Positions 14,462-21,575 of a DNA stretch of 26,845 nucleotides are shown piece after piece. The DNA is from CAZCEC01 sp964497615 (lineage in GTDB: Bacteria > Chloroflexota > Anaerolineae > Anaerolineales > UBA6663). Below the pieces are notes generated by a model, which searched no databases, was not told the DNA's origin, and saw only the letters and a list, made by a program, of their open reading frames with translations. The DNA lies in NCBI GenBank assembly GCA_964497615.1, contig CAZCEC010000085.1, forward strand, positions 1 to 26,845. The letters are read 5' to 3'. Every line of letters starts with the position of its first letter. Position 1 is the stretch's first letter. Made by a program: the position numbers and the translations under genes.

Positions 14462-16810
14462 CTAATGGGTAACCAGCGGCACATAAATGCGCTCGGTGAG
14501 GGTGTTGGTGAGTTGCCAGTATTCGAGCAGGGTTTGCAGGGCCTGGGGCGGGTTGGCGGGGGCGCCGGCGCCGGCCTGGTCGTGCTCGCTGAGGCCGTGG
14601 CAGGAGGTGCAGACGCGGATTTCGCCGGGCTGGAAGGTGAGCCAGTAGCGCTCGCGGACAACCGGCTCGCCTTCGGGATCGGTGAGCTGCCAGGTGAGGG
14701 CACGGCCGGCCGGGACGAAGGCCGCCATCGAGCCATCGGGCGCGACGGCGACGCTGCCGGCCGGGCCGGTGCTGGCCGGGTTGGCGAGGAGGGCGGCGGT
14801 GTCGTGGAGTACCTGGGCCAGCACGCGGCGGCCGGGGCGCGGGGTGAGATTGCCGTAGCCGCCGGTGGAGCCGCGGAGGAGATCGCCCTGGAAGAACTGC
14901 ATGTAGGCCACATCGTAGATTGTGCCCGGCTCGCCGACGGTCTGTGTGCCGCCGGGGACGTGGAGGTTGAAGGGCTGCTGGAGGTCGAAGTCGTCGCGGG
15001 TGGTCACATCGCGACTGACGACCAGGGCGAGATTATTGACGGTGAGGAAGAACTTGAGTTCGCCGAGCAGAACGCCAGCGGCATCAAGCATCTGTTGTTC
15101 CGGCTCGGCGAGCGCGGAGTTGGTGTCTACCTCGGGGCGGGCGCGGGGGCGGACCTCGACCGGGTTCAACTCCCACAAGTTCCCAGAGAACGAGATCAGA
15201 TTGTCGGGGCTCCAGTAGCTGAAGGTTTTGCTGATGCCGCCGGTGAGGGAGGCGCCGGCCGACCAGTAGCCGCCGCTGGACGACAGCGGCTTGAGGCGGA
15301 AGGCATAGCCCGAGTTCAGGCCATTGCCGGCCTCGTAGCCGACGAAGGGTGAGTGGACGGCGAGGAGCGTGCCATCGGAGAGCGGCAGGGGCTCACGGTA
15401 GTGGCCGGTGTGGTTGGCGGTGTAGGAGGTGCCCTGCGTGTCGCGGTGGGTGACGTAGGCAACCGCGATGTGGTCCGGGTCGAGGGAGGGCGGGGCGGTG
15501 AGGCTGATGACCTGGCCGGAGGCGTGCGTGCCGAATTCGGGGGCGTCCACGCCGTAATAGGTGCCGGGGTGGAGGGGGTCCTCCTTGATCTGGAACATGC
15601 TCTCGATGCGGTTGGTGTTGAAGCGGCTGTACTGGCCGTAATAGTCCTCGAGGTTGCTGTCGTCCGTGAAGGCAGCGGGGATGTAGCCGTGGAGCTCGTG
15701 GCGGCCCAGGTGGTTGAGGACCTCGCTGTCGGTGCCGTCCTGGTCCATCATCCAGGGGAAGAAGTGGTTGAAGGTGTGGCCGGCGAGGTTGGTGCCCTCA
15801 AGCAGGTCGTCACGGCAGCCGCGCGGCTCGGGGAAGACTTCAGTGCGGTCGTCCAGCAGGGCGACGGCGGAGGCGCTCTCGCTGGAGTAGTTGAACATGC
15901 CGTAGGGCAGTGAATCGGCGTCGCCGCCGGCATAGCAATTCTCGCCGGGGGTATCCACGCTCTCGTCGGCGTCGGCGAGCTGGTCGCGCTGGAGGTGGTC
16001 CCACTGGGTGAAGATCACGCGGCCAAAGGAGTCCACACTGGGGGTGAAGTCGCCGGAGGGGGCGTGGTTGAGCATCCGCAGACCGCCGGTAGCGGGGTCG
16101 AGATGCCAGAGGCCGCTGACGGTGGGCGCGTTTTCGTACTCGTCGCGCTGGGGGTAAAGGTGGGCCAGGCCGCCATAGGGCCGGTCAGATGTGAACAGGA
16201 GGGTGTCGTCGGAGAGGTACACCGGACTGATGTTGTTATAGTTGAGGGGTTGGTTGGGGACTTTGGTGATCACGGGCGTATCGGCCAAGCCGAGGCCGGT
16301 GATCTCGTAAAGCTGCCAGAAGTAGCTCTGGTAGTGATACTGGCCGTTGGGGGCGCCGACGACCATGCTGAAGATGGCCTTCTGGCCGTCCCAGTGGACG
16401 GCGGGGTCGCGGACGGCGATGCCTTCGCTGCCGGTGAGCAGGCCGCTGCCGCCATAGCCGGCGGCCTGGGTGAGGTTCTTGAGGGTGCCGTTCGGATAGC
16501 GGATGTAGAGATCGCCGCCGCGGCCAGCGGAAGAGAGGCTGCCCTGATGGTTGCCGAAGGTGGAGCCAATGGTGGTGAAGTCGCCGGCAATGGGGGCCTG
16601 GGTGACGAAGAGGATGGGGTAGGGGAGCAAGGCCGGGGCGGCTGGGGCTGCGGCGGATTCCGCCGCCAGCGGCAGGGGCCGGGCGGCGAGGGCGTCGCGG
16701 CCGGCCAGGGCGAGGGCAGTGAGCGCGGACAGCGACAGGAGCAGGAAGCGGTGCGGGCGCAGGGTTGGGCGGACGGCGGTCGGGCGCGGCGGGATGGGCA
16801 TGGGGTTCAT
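14462..16810 (-). CDS. HzsA-like secreted beta-propeller protein with one heme c site
   Basis: A 782-aa exported protein. A signal peptide is visible (HRFLLLSLSALTALALAGRDALA, about 20-42). Beta-propeller/TolB-like strands follow: RDPAVHWDGQKAIFSM, ISPVYLSDDTLLFTSDRP and TPSVDSFGRVIFTQWDH. This layout resembles proteins related to the hydrazine synthase alpha subunit, common in Planctomycetes and Chloroflexota. That does not imply hydrazine chemistry, and no other hydrazine synthase gene is present. A single covalent heme motif, CTSCH, begins at C734 (14597-14611), suggesting an extracytoplasmic redox role. It ends ERIYVPLVTH, a tail shared in pattern with two neighbours. The start is ATG 16810 or 16801; neither has a strong ribosome binding site. 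Confidence 0.78.
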   Translation of the reverse strand: MNPMPIPPRPTAVRPTLRPHRFLLLSLSALTALALAGRDALAARPLPLAAESAAAPAAPALLPYPILFVTQAPIAGDFTTIGSTFGNHQGSLSSAGRGGDLYIRYPNGTLKNLTQAAGYGGSGLLTGSEGIAVRDPAVHWDGQKAIFSMVVGAPNGQYHYQSYFWQLYEITGLGLADTPVITKVPNQPLNYNNISPVYLSDDTLLFTSDRPYGGLAHLYPQRDEYENAPTVSGLWHLDPATGGLRMLNHAPSGDFTPSVDSFGRVIFTQWDHLQRDQLADADESVDTPGENCYAGGDADSLPYGMFNYSSESASAVALLDDRTEVFPEPRGCRDDLLEGTNLAGHTFNHFFPWMMDQDGTDSEVLNHLGRHELHGYIPAAFTDDSNLEDYYGQYSRFNTNRIESMFQIKEDPLHPGTYYGVDAPEFGTHASGQVISLTAPPSLDPDHIAVAYVTHRDTQGTSYTANHTGHYREPLPLSDGTLLAVHSPFVGYEAGNGLNSGYAFRLKPLSSSGGYWSAGASLTGGISKTFSYWSPDNLISFSGNLWELNPVEVRPRARPEVDTNSALAEPEQQMLDAAGVLLGELKFFLTVNNLALVVSRDVTTRDDFDLQQPFNLHVPGGTQTVGEPGTIYDVAYMQFFQGDLLRGSTGGYGNLTPRPGRRVLAQVLHDTAALLANPASTGPAGSVAVAPDGSMAAFVPAGRALTWQLTDPEGEPVVRERYWLTFQPGEIRVCTSCHGLSEHDQAGAGAPANPPQALQTLLEYWQLTNTLTERIYVPLVTH

Positions 16811-16967
16811 TTTGGCATAGGGTAAAGGAGGGGCGTATGGGCTGCAAGTCCTAGCCGGGCGATTGAGACGCGATCGACACGCGGGGCAAACACGTTTGAT
16901 ACGATGGGACGGAACCGGTTACATAACGGCGTATCGGCAGGTGCGCGGGGTAGGGGAATGACGGTCA

Positions 16968-16976
16968 TGGTAGAAT
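16968..16976 (+). promoter_or_regulatory. Extended -10 promoter of the LysM gene
   Basis: TGGTAGAAT on the plus strand, identical to the miaB element. It predicts a start near 16983 and a leader of about 40 nt before the LysM ATG. No clear -35 box is seen. Confidence 0.5.
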
Positions 16977-17024
16977 TCGCCACGTTCGAATCGCTGCTTG
17001 GGTACGGTAGGAGACGACGGACCT

Positions 17025-17741
17025 ATGAAAAAAGAAGTCCAGGCGCTGATCAAACGCCGCCGGGCACGGGTAATCCCGGCCATCCTGCTGGCCTTTGCCG
17101 GCATCATCATTGTGGGCATCATTCTGCTGGTGGCCGCCGCCGTCACCAACGGGCCGGGGCTGGGGGTTGTGCGCACACCAACGGAGACCATTACGATAAC
17201 GCCGTCGGTGACGCCGACCGCCACGACGCCCGCGCCGACCGAAACGCCAACCGAGACGCCCACGGTCACCGAGACGGCCGGGCCCTCGCCCACGCCCACG
17301 CCGGTGGTGCACATCGTGGAAGAGGGCGAAAACCTGTTCACGATCGCGGCGCTGTACAGCGCCAACGTGTGCCTGATCATGGCGGTGAACGATATCCAGG
17401 ATGCGTCGTTCCTGTTCGTGGGGCAGTCGCTGATCATCCCGCCGGCCGATTTTGAACTGCCCACGGCCACACCATTCCCGGCTGACGTGCCGCGAGCGAC
17501 GGTGGTGACATACGTAGTGCAGTGCGGCGACACGCTCAATTCGATCGCGGCGCTGTTCAACAGCACGGGCGAGGACATCGGGGAGCAGAACGACATCGCG
17601 GATGATTCGGAACTGCAAATTGGGCAGGTGATCGAGGTGCGGGTAAACATCGCCACGCCGACGCCAACGGCGACCTTTACGGTGACGCCGGCTGACACGG
17701 CGGCGCCGGAGGCCACGGCGGCGGCGACGGCGACGCCGTAG
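17025..17741 (+). CDS. Membrane-anchored protein with two LysM domains
   Basis: A 238-aa protein with a basic N-terminus (KRRRAR), one membrane helix (about 17-41), and a Thr/Pro-rich spacer (51-93). Two LysM repeats follow, at about 95-139 (VHIVEEGENLFTIAALYS...GQSLIIPP) and 161-206 (TYVVQCGDTLNSIAALFN...GQVIEVRV), then a Thr/Pro/Ala-rich tail. LysM domains bind N-acetylglucosamine polymers such as peptidoglycan, so the protein probably ties the membrane to the cell wall. No enzyme domain is attached. The ATG at 17025 begins MKKEVQ; AGGAG lies 11 bases upstream, a long spacing. A TTG at 16998 in the same frame is less likely. This is one of only two plus-strand genes in the window. Confidence 0.88.
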   Translation: MKKEVQALIKRRRARVIPAILLAFAGIIIVGIILLVAAAVTNGPGLGVVRTPTETITITPSVTPTATTPAPTETPTETPTVTETAGPSPTPTPVVHIVEEGENLFTIAALYSANVCLIMAVNDIQDASFLFVGQSLIIPPADFELPTATPFPADVPRATVVTYVVQCGDTLNSIAALFNSTGEDIGEQNDIADDSELQIGQVIEVRVNIATPTPTATFTVTPADTAAPEATAAATATP

Positions 17742-17747
17742 GGGGAC

Positions 17748-17785
17748 GAGGAACGGACGAAGGACGAAAGACGACCGACGGAGAA
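17748..17785. repeat. 7-bp repeat tract (GAAGGAC/GAAAGAC)
   Basis: A run of GGACGAAGGACGAAAGACGACC-type words between the LysM and SirB1 genes. It belongs to the same heptamer family seen near other gene starts. Confidence 0.7.
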
Positions 17786-17904
17786 CCCCGCACGGGGGCG
17801 TTCCTGCGACCGAAGGCGGGTGGCAAACGGTTGGGGGGAGGCGGAACGCAGGAGGCCGGGGGAGTATGGGTGTGGGAGGCGCCCAACGCGTTGGGGCGCG
17901 AGCG

Positions 17905-18747
17905 ATGACGGAGATTGACGAAACGACGTTTGCAGACGAAGTGAGGGAGGCGGGAGAGGGGCTGTCGCCGGTGCGGGCGGGGCTGCTGTTGGCGCGCGAG
18001 GTGGCGTACCCGGACCTGCGGCCATCGGATGTGATGGTCCAGATCGAAGATCTGGCGGACCAGGCGCGGGGAGTGGTGCTGAGAGAAACGGGCGGGCAGG
18101 CGCGGGGGGCGGCGCTGGCCCGCTTTTTGTTTGAGGGGCAGGGGTTCCAGGGCAACACGCTGGACTATAGCGATCCGCGCAATTCGTATTTGAATGAGGT
18201 GGTGGAACGGCGGCTGGGCATCCCCATCAGTCTGTCGGTGCTGTACCTGGAGATGGGGCGGCGGCTGCGGGTGCCGGCGGCGGGGGTGGGGCTGCCGGGG
18301 CATTTCATCGTCTCAATTGCGGAGGATGGCGCGGGCGGCGAGCCGCTGTATCTGGACCCGTTCAACGGGGGCCGGACGCTGACGGTAGACGATTGCCGCG
18401 AACTGGTGCGGCGATCCACCGGCCAGGATGAGTTTGATCCGGAGTGGCTGCGGCCGACGCCGCCGCGCGACATCGTGGCGCGGATGCTGAACAACCTGCG
18501 CGGGTTCTATCTCTCGGTGGAGGATTGGGGGCTGGCCATCGCGGTGCTGGAGCGGTTGCAGGCGCTGCAACCGGCGGTGAGCACGCACGTGCGCGACCTG
18601 GGGGTGCTGCACTATCGCAATGGGCAGTTCCGCAGGGCGTCGGCGCTGTTGAACGAATACCTGGTGCGGGAACCGGATGCGCCGGACGGGGACTCGGTGC
18701 GCCAGGGGCGGGATCTGCTGTTGGAGGAGCTGGGGCGGCTTAACTGA
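17905..18747 (+). CDS. SirB1 family protein (transglutaminase-like with TPR)
   Basis: A 280-aa protein of the SirB1 family, which joins a transglutaminase-like domain to C-terminal tetratricopeptide helices; its biochemical role is not settled. The hallmark segment is RNSYLNEVVERRLGIPISLSVLYLEMGRRL (92-121), followed by GVGLPGHFIV (H133) and LYLDPFNGG (D151). The catalytic cysteine of true transglutaminases is absent at the usual place, as is normal in this family. Residues 200-280 form TPR-like helices (AIAVLERLQAL..., RRASALLNEYL). ATG 17866 in the same frame is possible, but the family similarity begins after 17905. It converges with the CapA gene, with an 81-bp spacer. Confidence 0.85.
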   Translation: MTEIDETTFADEVREAGEGLSPVRAGLLLAREVAYPDLRPSDVMVQIEDLADQARGVVLRETGGQARGAALARFLFEGQGFQGNTLDYSDPRNSYLNEVVERRLGIPISLSVLYLEMGRRLRVPAAGVGLPGHFIVSIAEDGAGGEPLYLDPFNGGRTLTVDDCRELVRRSTGQDEFDPEWLRPTPPRDIVARMLNNLRGFYLSVEDWGLAIAVLERLQALQPAVSTHVRDLGVLHYRNGQFRRASALLNEYLVREPDAPDGDSVRQGRDLLLEELGRLN

Positions 18748-18828
18748 GCGGGCAGAAGGCAGAAAACAAACTTCACCGCGGAGTGCGCGGAGTGGGGGAG
18801 AGGGAGCGGGGGGACGGGGGGTGAAGTA

Positions 18829-20043
18829 TTAAGGGGGCGGGGCTGACTCCATCGAAGCCGCCACATCCGCGAGGATGCGGGCGGCTTCGTCTTCGTCGGC
18901 GAGGCGGGGCTGGATGTCGTCGTAGATGTGGATGGGGAGCAGGTTGACTTCGACGAGATCGGCGCCGCGGAAGTGGGCCTGGAGCAGGATGCCCTGGATG
19001 GTGTACTGCGTGCCGTCGGACCACTCCTGATCGAACACAAAATTGCCGAGGGCATAGGCGACGACGGCGCCGTTGGGCAGGGTTTCGACGCCCTGGACGC
19101 GGTGGGGGTGGTTACCGACGACGAGGGTGGCGCCGGCCTCGACCATGCGATGGGCGGCTTGGCGCTGCTCGTAGGTGATGAGGGGGGAATACTCGCGGCC
19201 CCAGTGCGGCAGGACGATGACGACATCGGCCTGGGCACGGGCGCGGGCGACGGCATCGAGGAAGATATCGGTTTGGAAGGGGGCGATGCCGGGGGAATCC
19301 GCGGTGGCCCAAATCTGGCGGTTGATGGCGCCGATGCCGATGAAGGCAAAGCGGATGCCGTGCACGGTGGCGATGGCGGCTGAGGTGGCGGCCTCCAGGT
19401 CAGCGCCCGCGCCGGCCGGGAGGATGCCATTGGCCGTGAGAATTTCCAGGGTGTCGAACATCGAATCGTTGACGCAGCCGCGGATGAGGCCGCAGTCCTT
19501 CATGTGGTTGGTGGCGACGCCCATCACGTCGAAGCCGGCGAAGGCCAGGCCCTCGACGGCTTCAGACGGGGCCATGAGGTTGCGGTAGGCCTCGTCGCAG
19601 GGGGCGGGCGGGTTGTAGTCGGACAGGGTGCCGTCTAGGCTGCCAATGAGGAGGTCGGCCTTTTGGAGCAAAGGGGCCAACGCGCGGTAGGGCAGGGCCA
19701 TGTCTTCGGCGGCCTTGGCCTGGGCGTAGACGCAGCGGCCGGGGTTGATGTCGCCGGTGAAGAGCAGGGTGATTTCGGGCGGCGGGGTGGGAGGCGTGGG
19801 GGAGGCCGTGGGCGCGATGGTGGGCGAGGCGGCCACGGTGGGCGGCAGGGGCGTGGCGGGCACGGTGGTGGCAGTGGCGGGGACCGCCGTGGGGAGTGGT
19901 GTCGGGCTGTTGAGGATGGGCAGGACGGTGGCCGAGGGCGGGGTGTCGGTCTCGGGCATGGGGTCGGCCACAGCGACGGCGGAGCCGCAGGCGGCGAGCA
20001 GCAGGACAAGCAGGCTGAGGCAGGCGTGGAGGCGGGCGGACAT
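18829..20043 (-). CDS. CapA/PgsA-family lipoprotein
   Basis: A 404-aa protein with a lipoprotein signal (LSLLVLLLAAC, lipid-modified C19), a Thr/Pro/Ala-rich spacer (about 40-90) and a CapA-type metallophosphatase domain. Family signatures are LLFTGDINPGR, the Asn-His of GVATNHMKDCG, VVIVLPHWGREYSPL, VVGNHPHRVQGVE and YALGNFVFDQEW. CapA/PgsA proteins take part in poly-gamma-glutamate or capsule export, but many members lie outside such operons, as here: no capB, capC or ligase is nearby. The role in capsule formation is therefore unproven. The start MSARLHACLS is chosen because it opens the signal peptide; the frame is open 18 codons further. Confidence 0.9.
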   Translation of the reverse strand: MSARLHACLSLLVLLLAACGSAVAVADPMPETDTPPSATVLPILNSPTPLPTAVPATATTVPATPLPPTVAASPTIAPTASPTPPTPPPEITLLFTGDINPGRCVYAQAKAAEDMALPYRALAPLLQKADLLIGSLDGTLSDYNPPAPCDEAYRNLMAPSEAVEGLAFAGFDVMGVATNHMKDCGLIRGCVNDSMFDTLEILTANGILPAGAGADLEAATSAAIATVHGIRFAFIGIGAINRQIWATADSPGIAPFQTDIFLDAVARARAQADVVIVLPHWGREYSPLITYEQRQAAHRMVEAGATLVVGNHPHRVQGVETLPNGAVVAYALGNFVFDQEWSDGTQYTIQGILLQAHFRGADLVEVNLLPIHIYDDIQPRLADEDEAARILADVAASMESAPPP

Positions 20044-20056
20044 AGGATACCGGTTC

Positions 20057-20065
20057 AATATACCA
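20057..20065 (-). promoter_or_regulatory. Extended -10 promoter of the CapA-like gene
   Basis: TGGTATATT on the minus strand, 13 bp upstream of the chosen ATG. Its closeness to the start supports ATG 20043 over the longer frame and implies a very short leader. Confidence 0.5.
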
Positions 20066-20195
20066 GTGAATTCGACACGCCTGACAGGGCGAGGCATTTG
20101 CCCGATGAGTCTTAATAGGCCTTAGCGCCCGAAGGCAAACACGTCACCCCCACGAACGAGGCCAGGCGGCAAAGCGCAGGGCTGCGGCGTGGGCG

Positions 20196-20729
20196 CTACT
20201 TGTTCATCAACTTGAAGGCTTTGTCAATCAGGCCCTTCAAGGTCTTCTCGCGGGCGGTGAGCTTGGGCGACAAGTTGAGGCCGGCCTGCATGGAGGCGAG
20301 GGCCAGGAGTTTTTCGTTCTGCTTGATTTGCAGGCCGCTGAGCGCTTTCCAACAGGCGGCGCGGTTCTCTTTTTCCCCTAACTCGGTAAACAGGTCAATG
20401 GCCTGCACATAGGCTTCGGCGGCGGCCTCGAGCTGGCTGTTGCCTTCGAGGGCGTTGGCGCGGTTGCTGATGGCCTGGGCCTGGCGCAGCTTGTCGCCGG
20501 CACTGGCAAAGACTTCGGGGGTGCCTTCGACTGCGGCGAGGGCGGCGGGCCAATCCTTTTGGGCCAGGCGCACCACCGCGAGGTTGTTGCGCATCTCGGC
20601 GGCGGCGAGGGCATCCCCTTGGGCGGTGAAGAGGTCGGCGGCGAGGGTGAAGTGCTCGGCAGCTTCGGCGAAGCGGTCTTGGCGGAAGTGGGCGAGGCCG
20701 AGTTCTTTCAGTTCAGCGGCGGAGGGCAT
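20196..20729 (-). CDS. Tetratricopeptide repeat protein
   Basis: A 177-aa soluble, helical protein with about four TPR-like units: ELGLAHFRQDRFAEAAEHFTLAADLF, EMRNNLAVVRLAQKDWPAALAAVE, AISNRANALEGNSQLEAAAEAYVQAIDLF and ACWKALSGLQIKQNEKLLALASMQAGL. TPR proteins usually serve as adaptors in protein complexes; no partner can be named. It has no signal peptide or membrane segment. The ATG directly follows a degenerate heptamer repeat tract, and no ribosome binding site stands out. It lies between CapA and the XRE regulator, with spacers over 100 bp, so it is probably a separate unit. Confidence 0.85.
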   Translation of the reverse strand: MPSAAELKELGLAHFRQDRFAEAAEHFTLAADLFTAQGDALAAAEMRNNLAVVRLAQKDWPAALAAVEGTPEVFASAGDKLRQAQAISNRANALEGNSQLEAAAEAYVQAIDLFTELGEKENRAACWKALSGLQIKQNEKLLALASMQAGLNLSPKLTAREKTLKGLIDKAFKLMNK

Positions 20730-20731
20730 GG

Positions 20732-20780
20732 GAAGGATGAAGTCAGAAGGATGAAGGATGAATTATGACGGATGAAGGCG
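20732..20780. repeat. 7-bp repeat tract (GAAGGAT)
   Basis: An interrupted run of GAAGGAT units beginning 2 bp upstream of the TPR gene's ATG, exactly as before polA. Confidence 0.8.
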
Positions 20781-20844
20781 GCGGGTTGGGCGTAGGGCGT
20801 GGTCCGGAGAGAGGACGAATGGACGCTGGCGAGGCGGCAAGGGG

Positions 20845-21522
20845 TCAATAGGTGATCTCGAGCAGACTGGCGGCGATGGTGCGCAGCTTGTCGGCGGGGA
20901 GCTCGCTGAGCTGGCGGGCCAGGCGGAGGTAGCTTTCGTTCACCGGGCGGCTGACAAACTCACGCAGTTCGGGCGGAAGCTGACGGACACGCTCAACGGC
21001 GCGCAGGGTGGTATCCCACTCGCCAGCGGGTCCGCGCCCTTCCACGAAATGCTCCAGGGGGACGTGCAGGCGCTCGGCGAGGAGGGCCAGATGATCGAGG
21101 GGAACGGCGGCCTGGCCGGCTTCGTAGGCGGCGAGGGTTGGGGCGGGCAGGCCGAGTTCAGCGGCCAGAGCCTCCGGGGAGAGGTGGAGGGCCTGGCGGG
21201 CCTGGCGCAACTGCACGCCGATGATGCGGTTGCGGAGCGCGGCCAGATCGAGGGCGGGCAGGGGCGGGCGCGGGGCGGGCGGCTGCTCGGAGAGGGCGCG
21301 CGTGCCCCAGAAGTAGCTCACGGGCACGTCCAGGAAGTAGGCCAGCATTTCCAGGGCAGGCAGGGAGGGGCTGGCTGTGCCGGCCTCGAAGGCGGCGTAC
21401 TCGCCGGGGAGGCAGCCGATGGCGGCGGCGCAGGCCTCGGGCGACTGCCCGCGCACCTGGCGCGCATCCAACAGGAGGGCGGCGACGGTGTGGTCAGACG
21501 GTCCAGGCGTTTGGTCAGTCAT
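20845..21522 (-). CDS. XRE-family regulator with two HTH domains
   Basis: A 225-aa DNA-binding protein with two Cro/C1-type helix-turn-helix domains in tandem. The first is at about 13-70 (LLLDARQVRGQSPEACAAAIG...YAAFEAGTASPSLPALEMLA). The second is at about 104-160 (QLRQARQALHLSPEALAAELG...LAAYEAGQAAVPLDHLALLAERL). A Pro-rich hinge separates them, and the C-terminal 60 residues are helical and may dimerise. No ligand-binding domain is visible. GGAG stands 8 bases before the ATG, and a TATAAT box lies upstream. Target genes are unknown; self-regulation or control of the adjacent CpaF operon is only a guess. Confidence 0.88.
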   Translation of the reverse strand: MTDQTPGPSDHTVAALLLDARQVRGQSPEACAAAIGCLPGEYAAFEAGTASPSLPALEMLAYFLDVPVSYFWGTRALSEQPPAPRPPLPALDLAALRNRIIGVQLRQARQALHLSPEALAAELGLPAPTLAAYEAGQAAVPLDHLALLAERLHVPLEHFVEGRGPAGEWDTTLRAVERVRQLPPELREFVSRPVNESYLRLARQLSELPADKLRTIAASLLEITY

Positions 21523-21542
21523 GGGCAGGCTCCACGCGGGCC

Positions 21543-21548
21543 ATTATA
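21543..21548 (-). promoter_or_regulatory. -10 box (TATAAT) upstream of the XRE gene
   Basis: A perfect TATAAT on the minus strand, 20 bp upstream of the XRE ATG, in the short spacer after the cpaF stop codon. Transcription would start about 13 nt before the ATG. No good -35 hexamer is seen. Confidence 0.55.
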
Positions 21549-21575
21549 CCGTTTTCTTACAGAGCGGCAGGGGCA

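Noticed and set aside
14462..16810. Hydrazine synthesis (anammox) capability
   Set aside because: Only a distant alpha-subunit-like fold with one heme motif is present; no other hydrazine synthase genes occur, and such relatives are common in non-anammox bacteria.
18829..20043. Capsule or poly-gamma-glutamate operon
   Set aside because: Only a CapA-like protein is present; no synthetase or export partners lie nearby.
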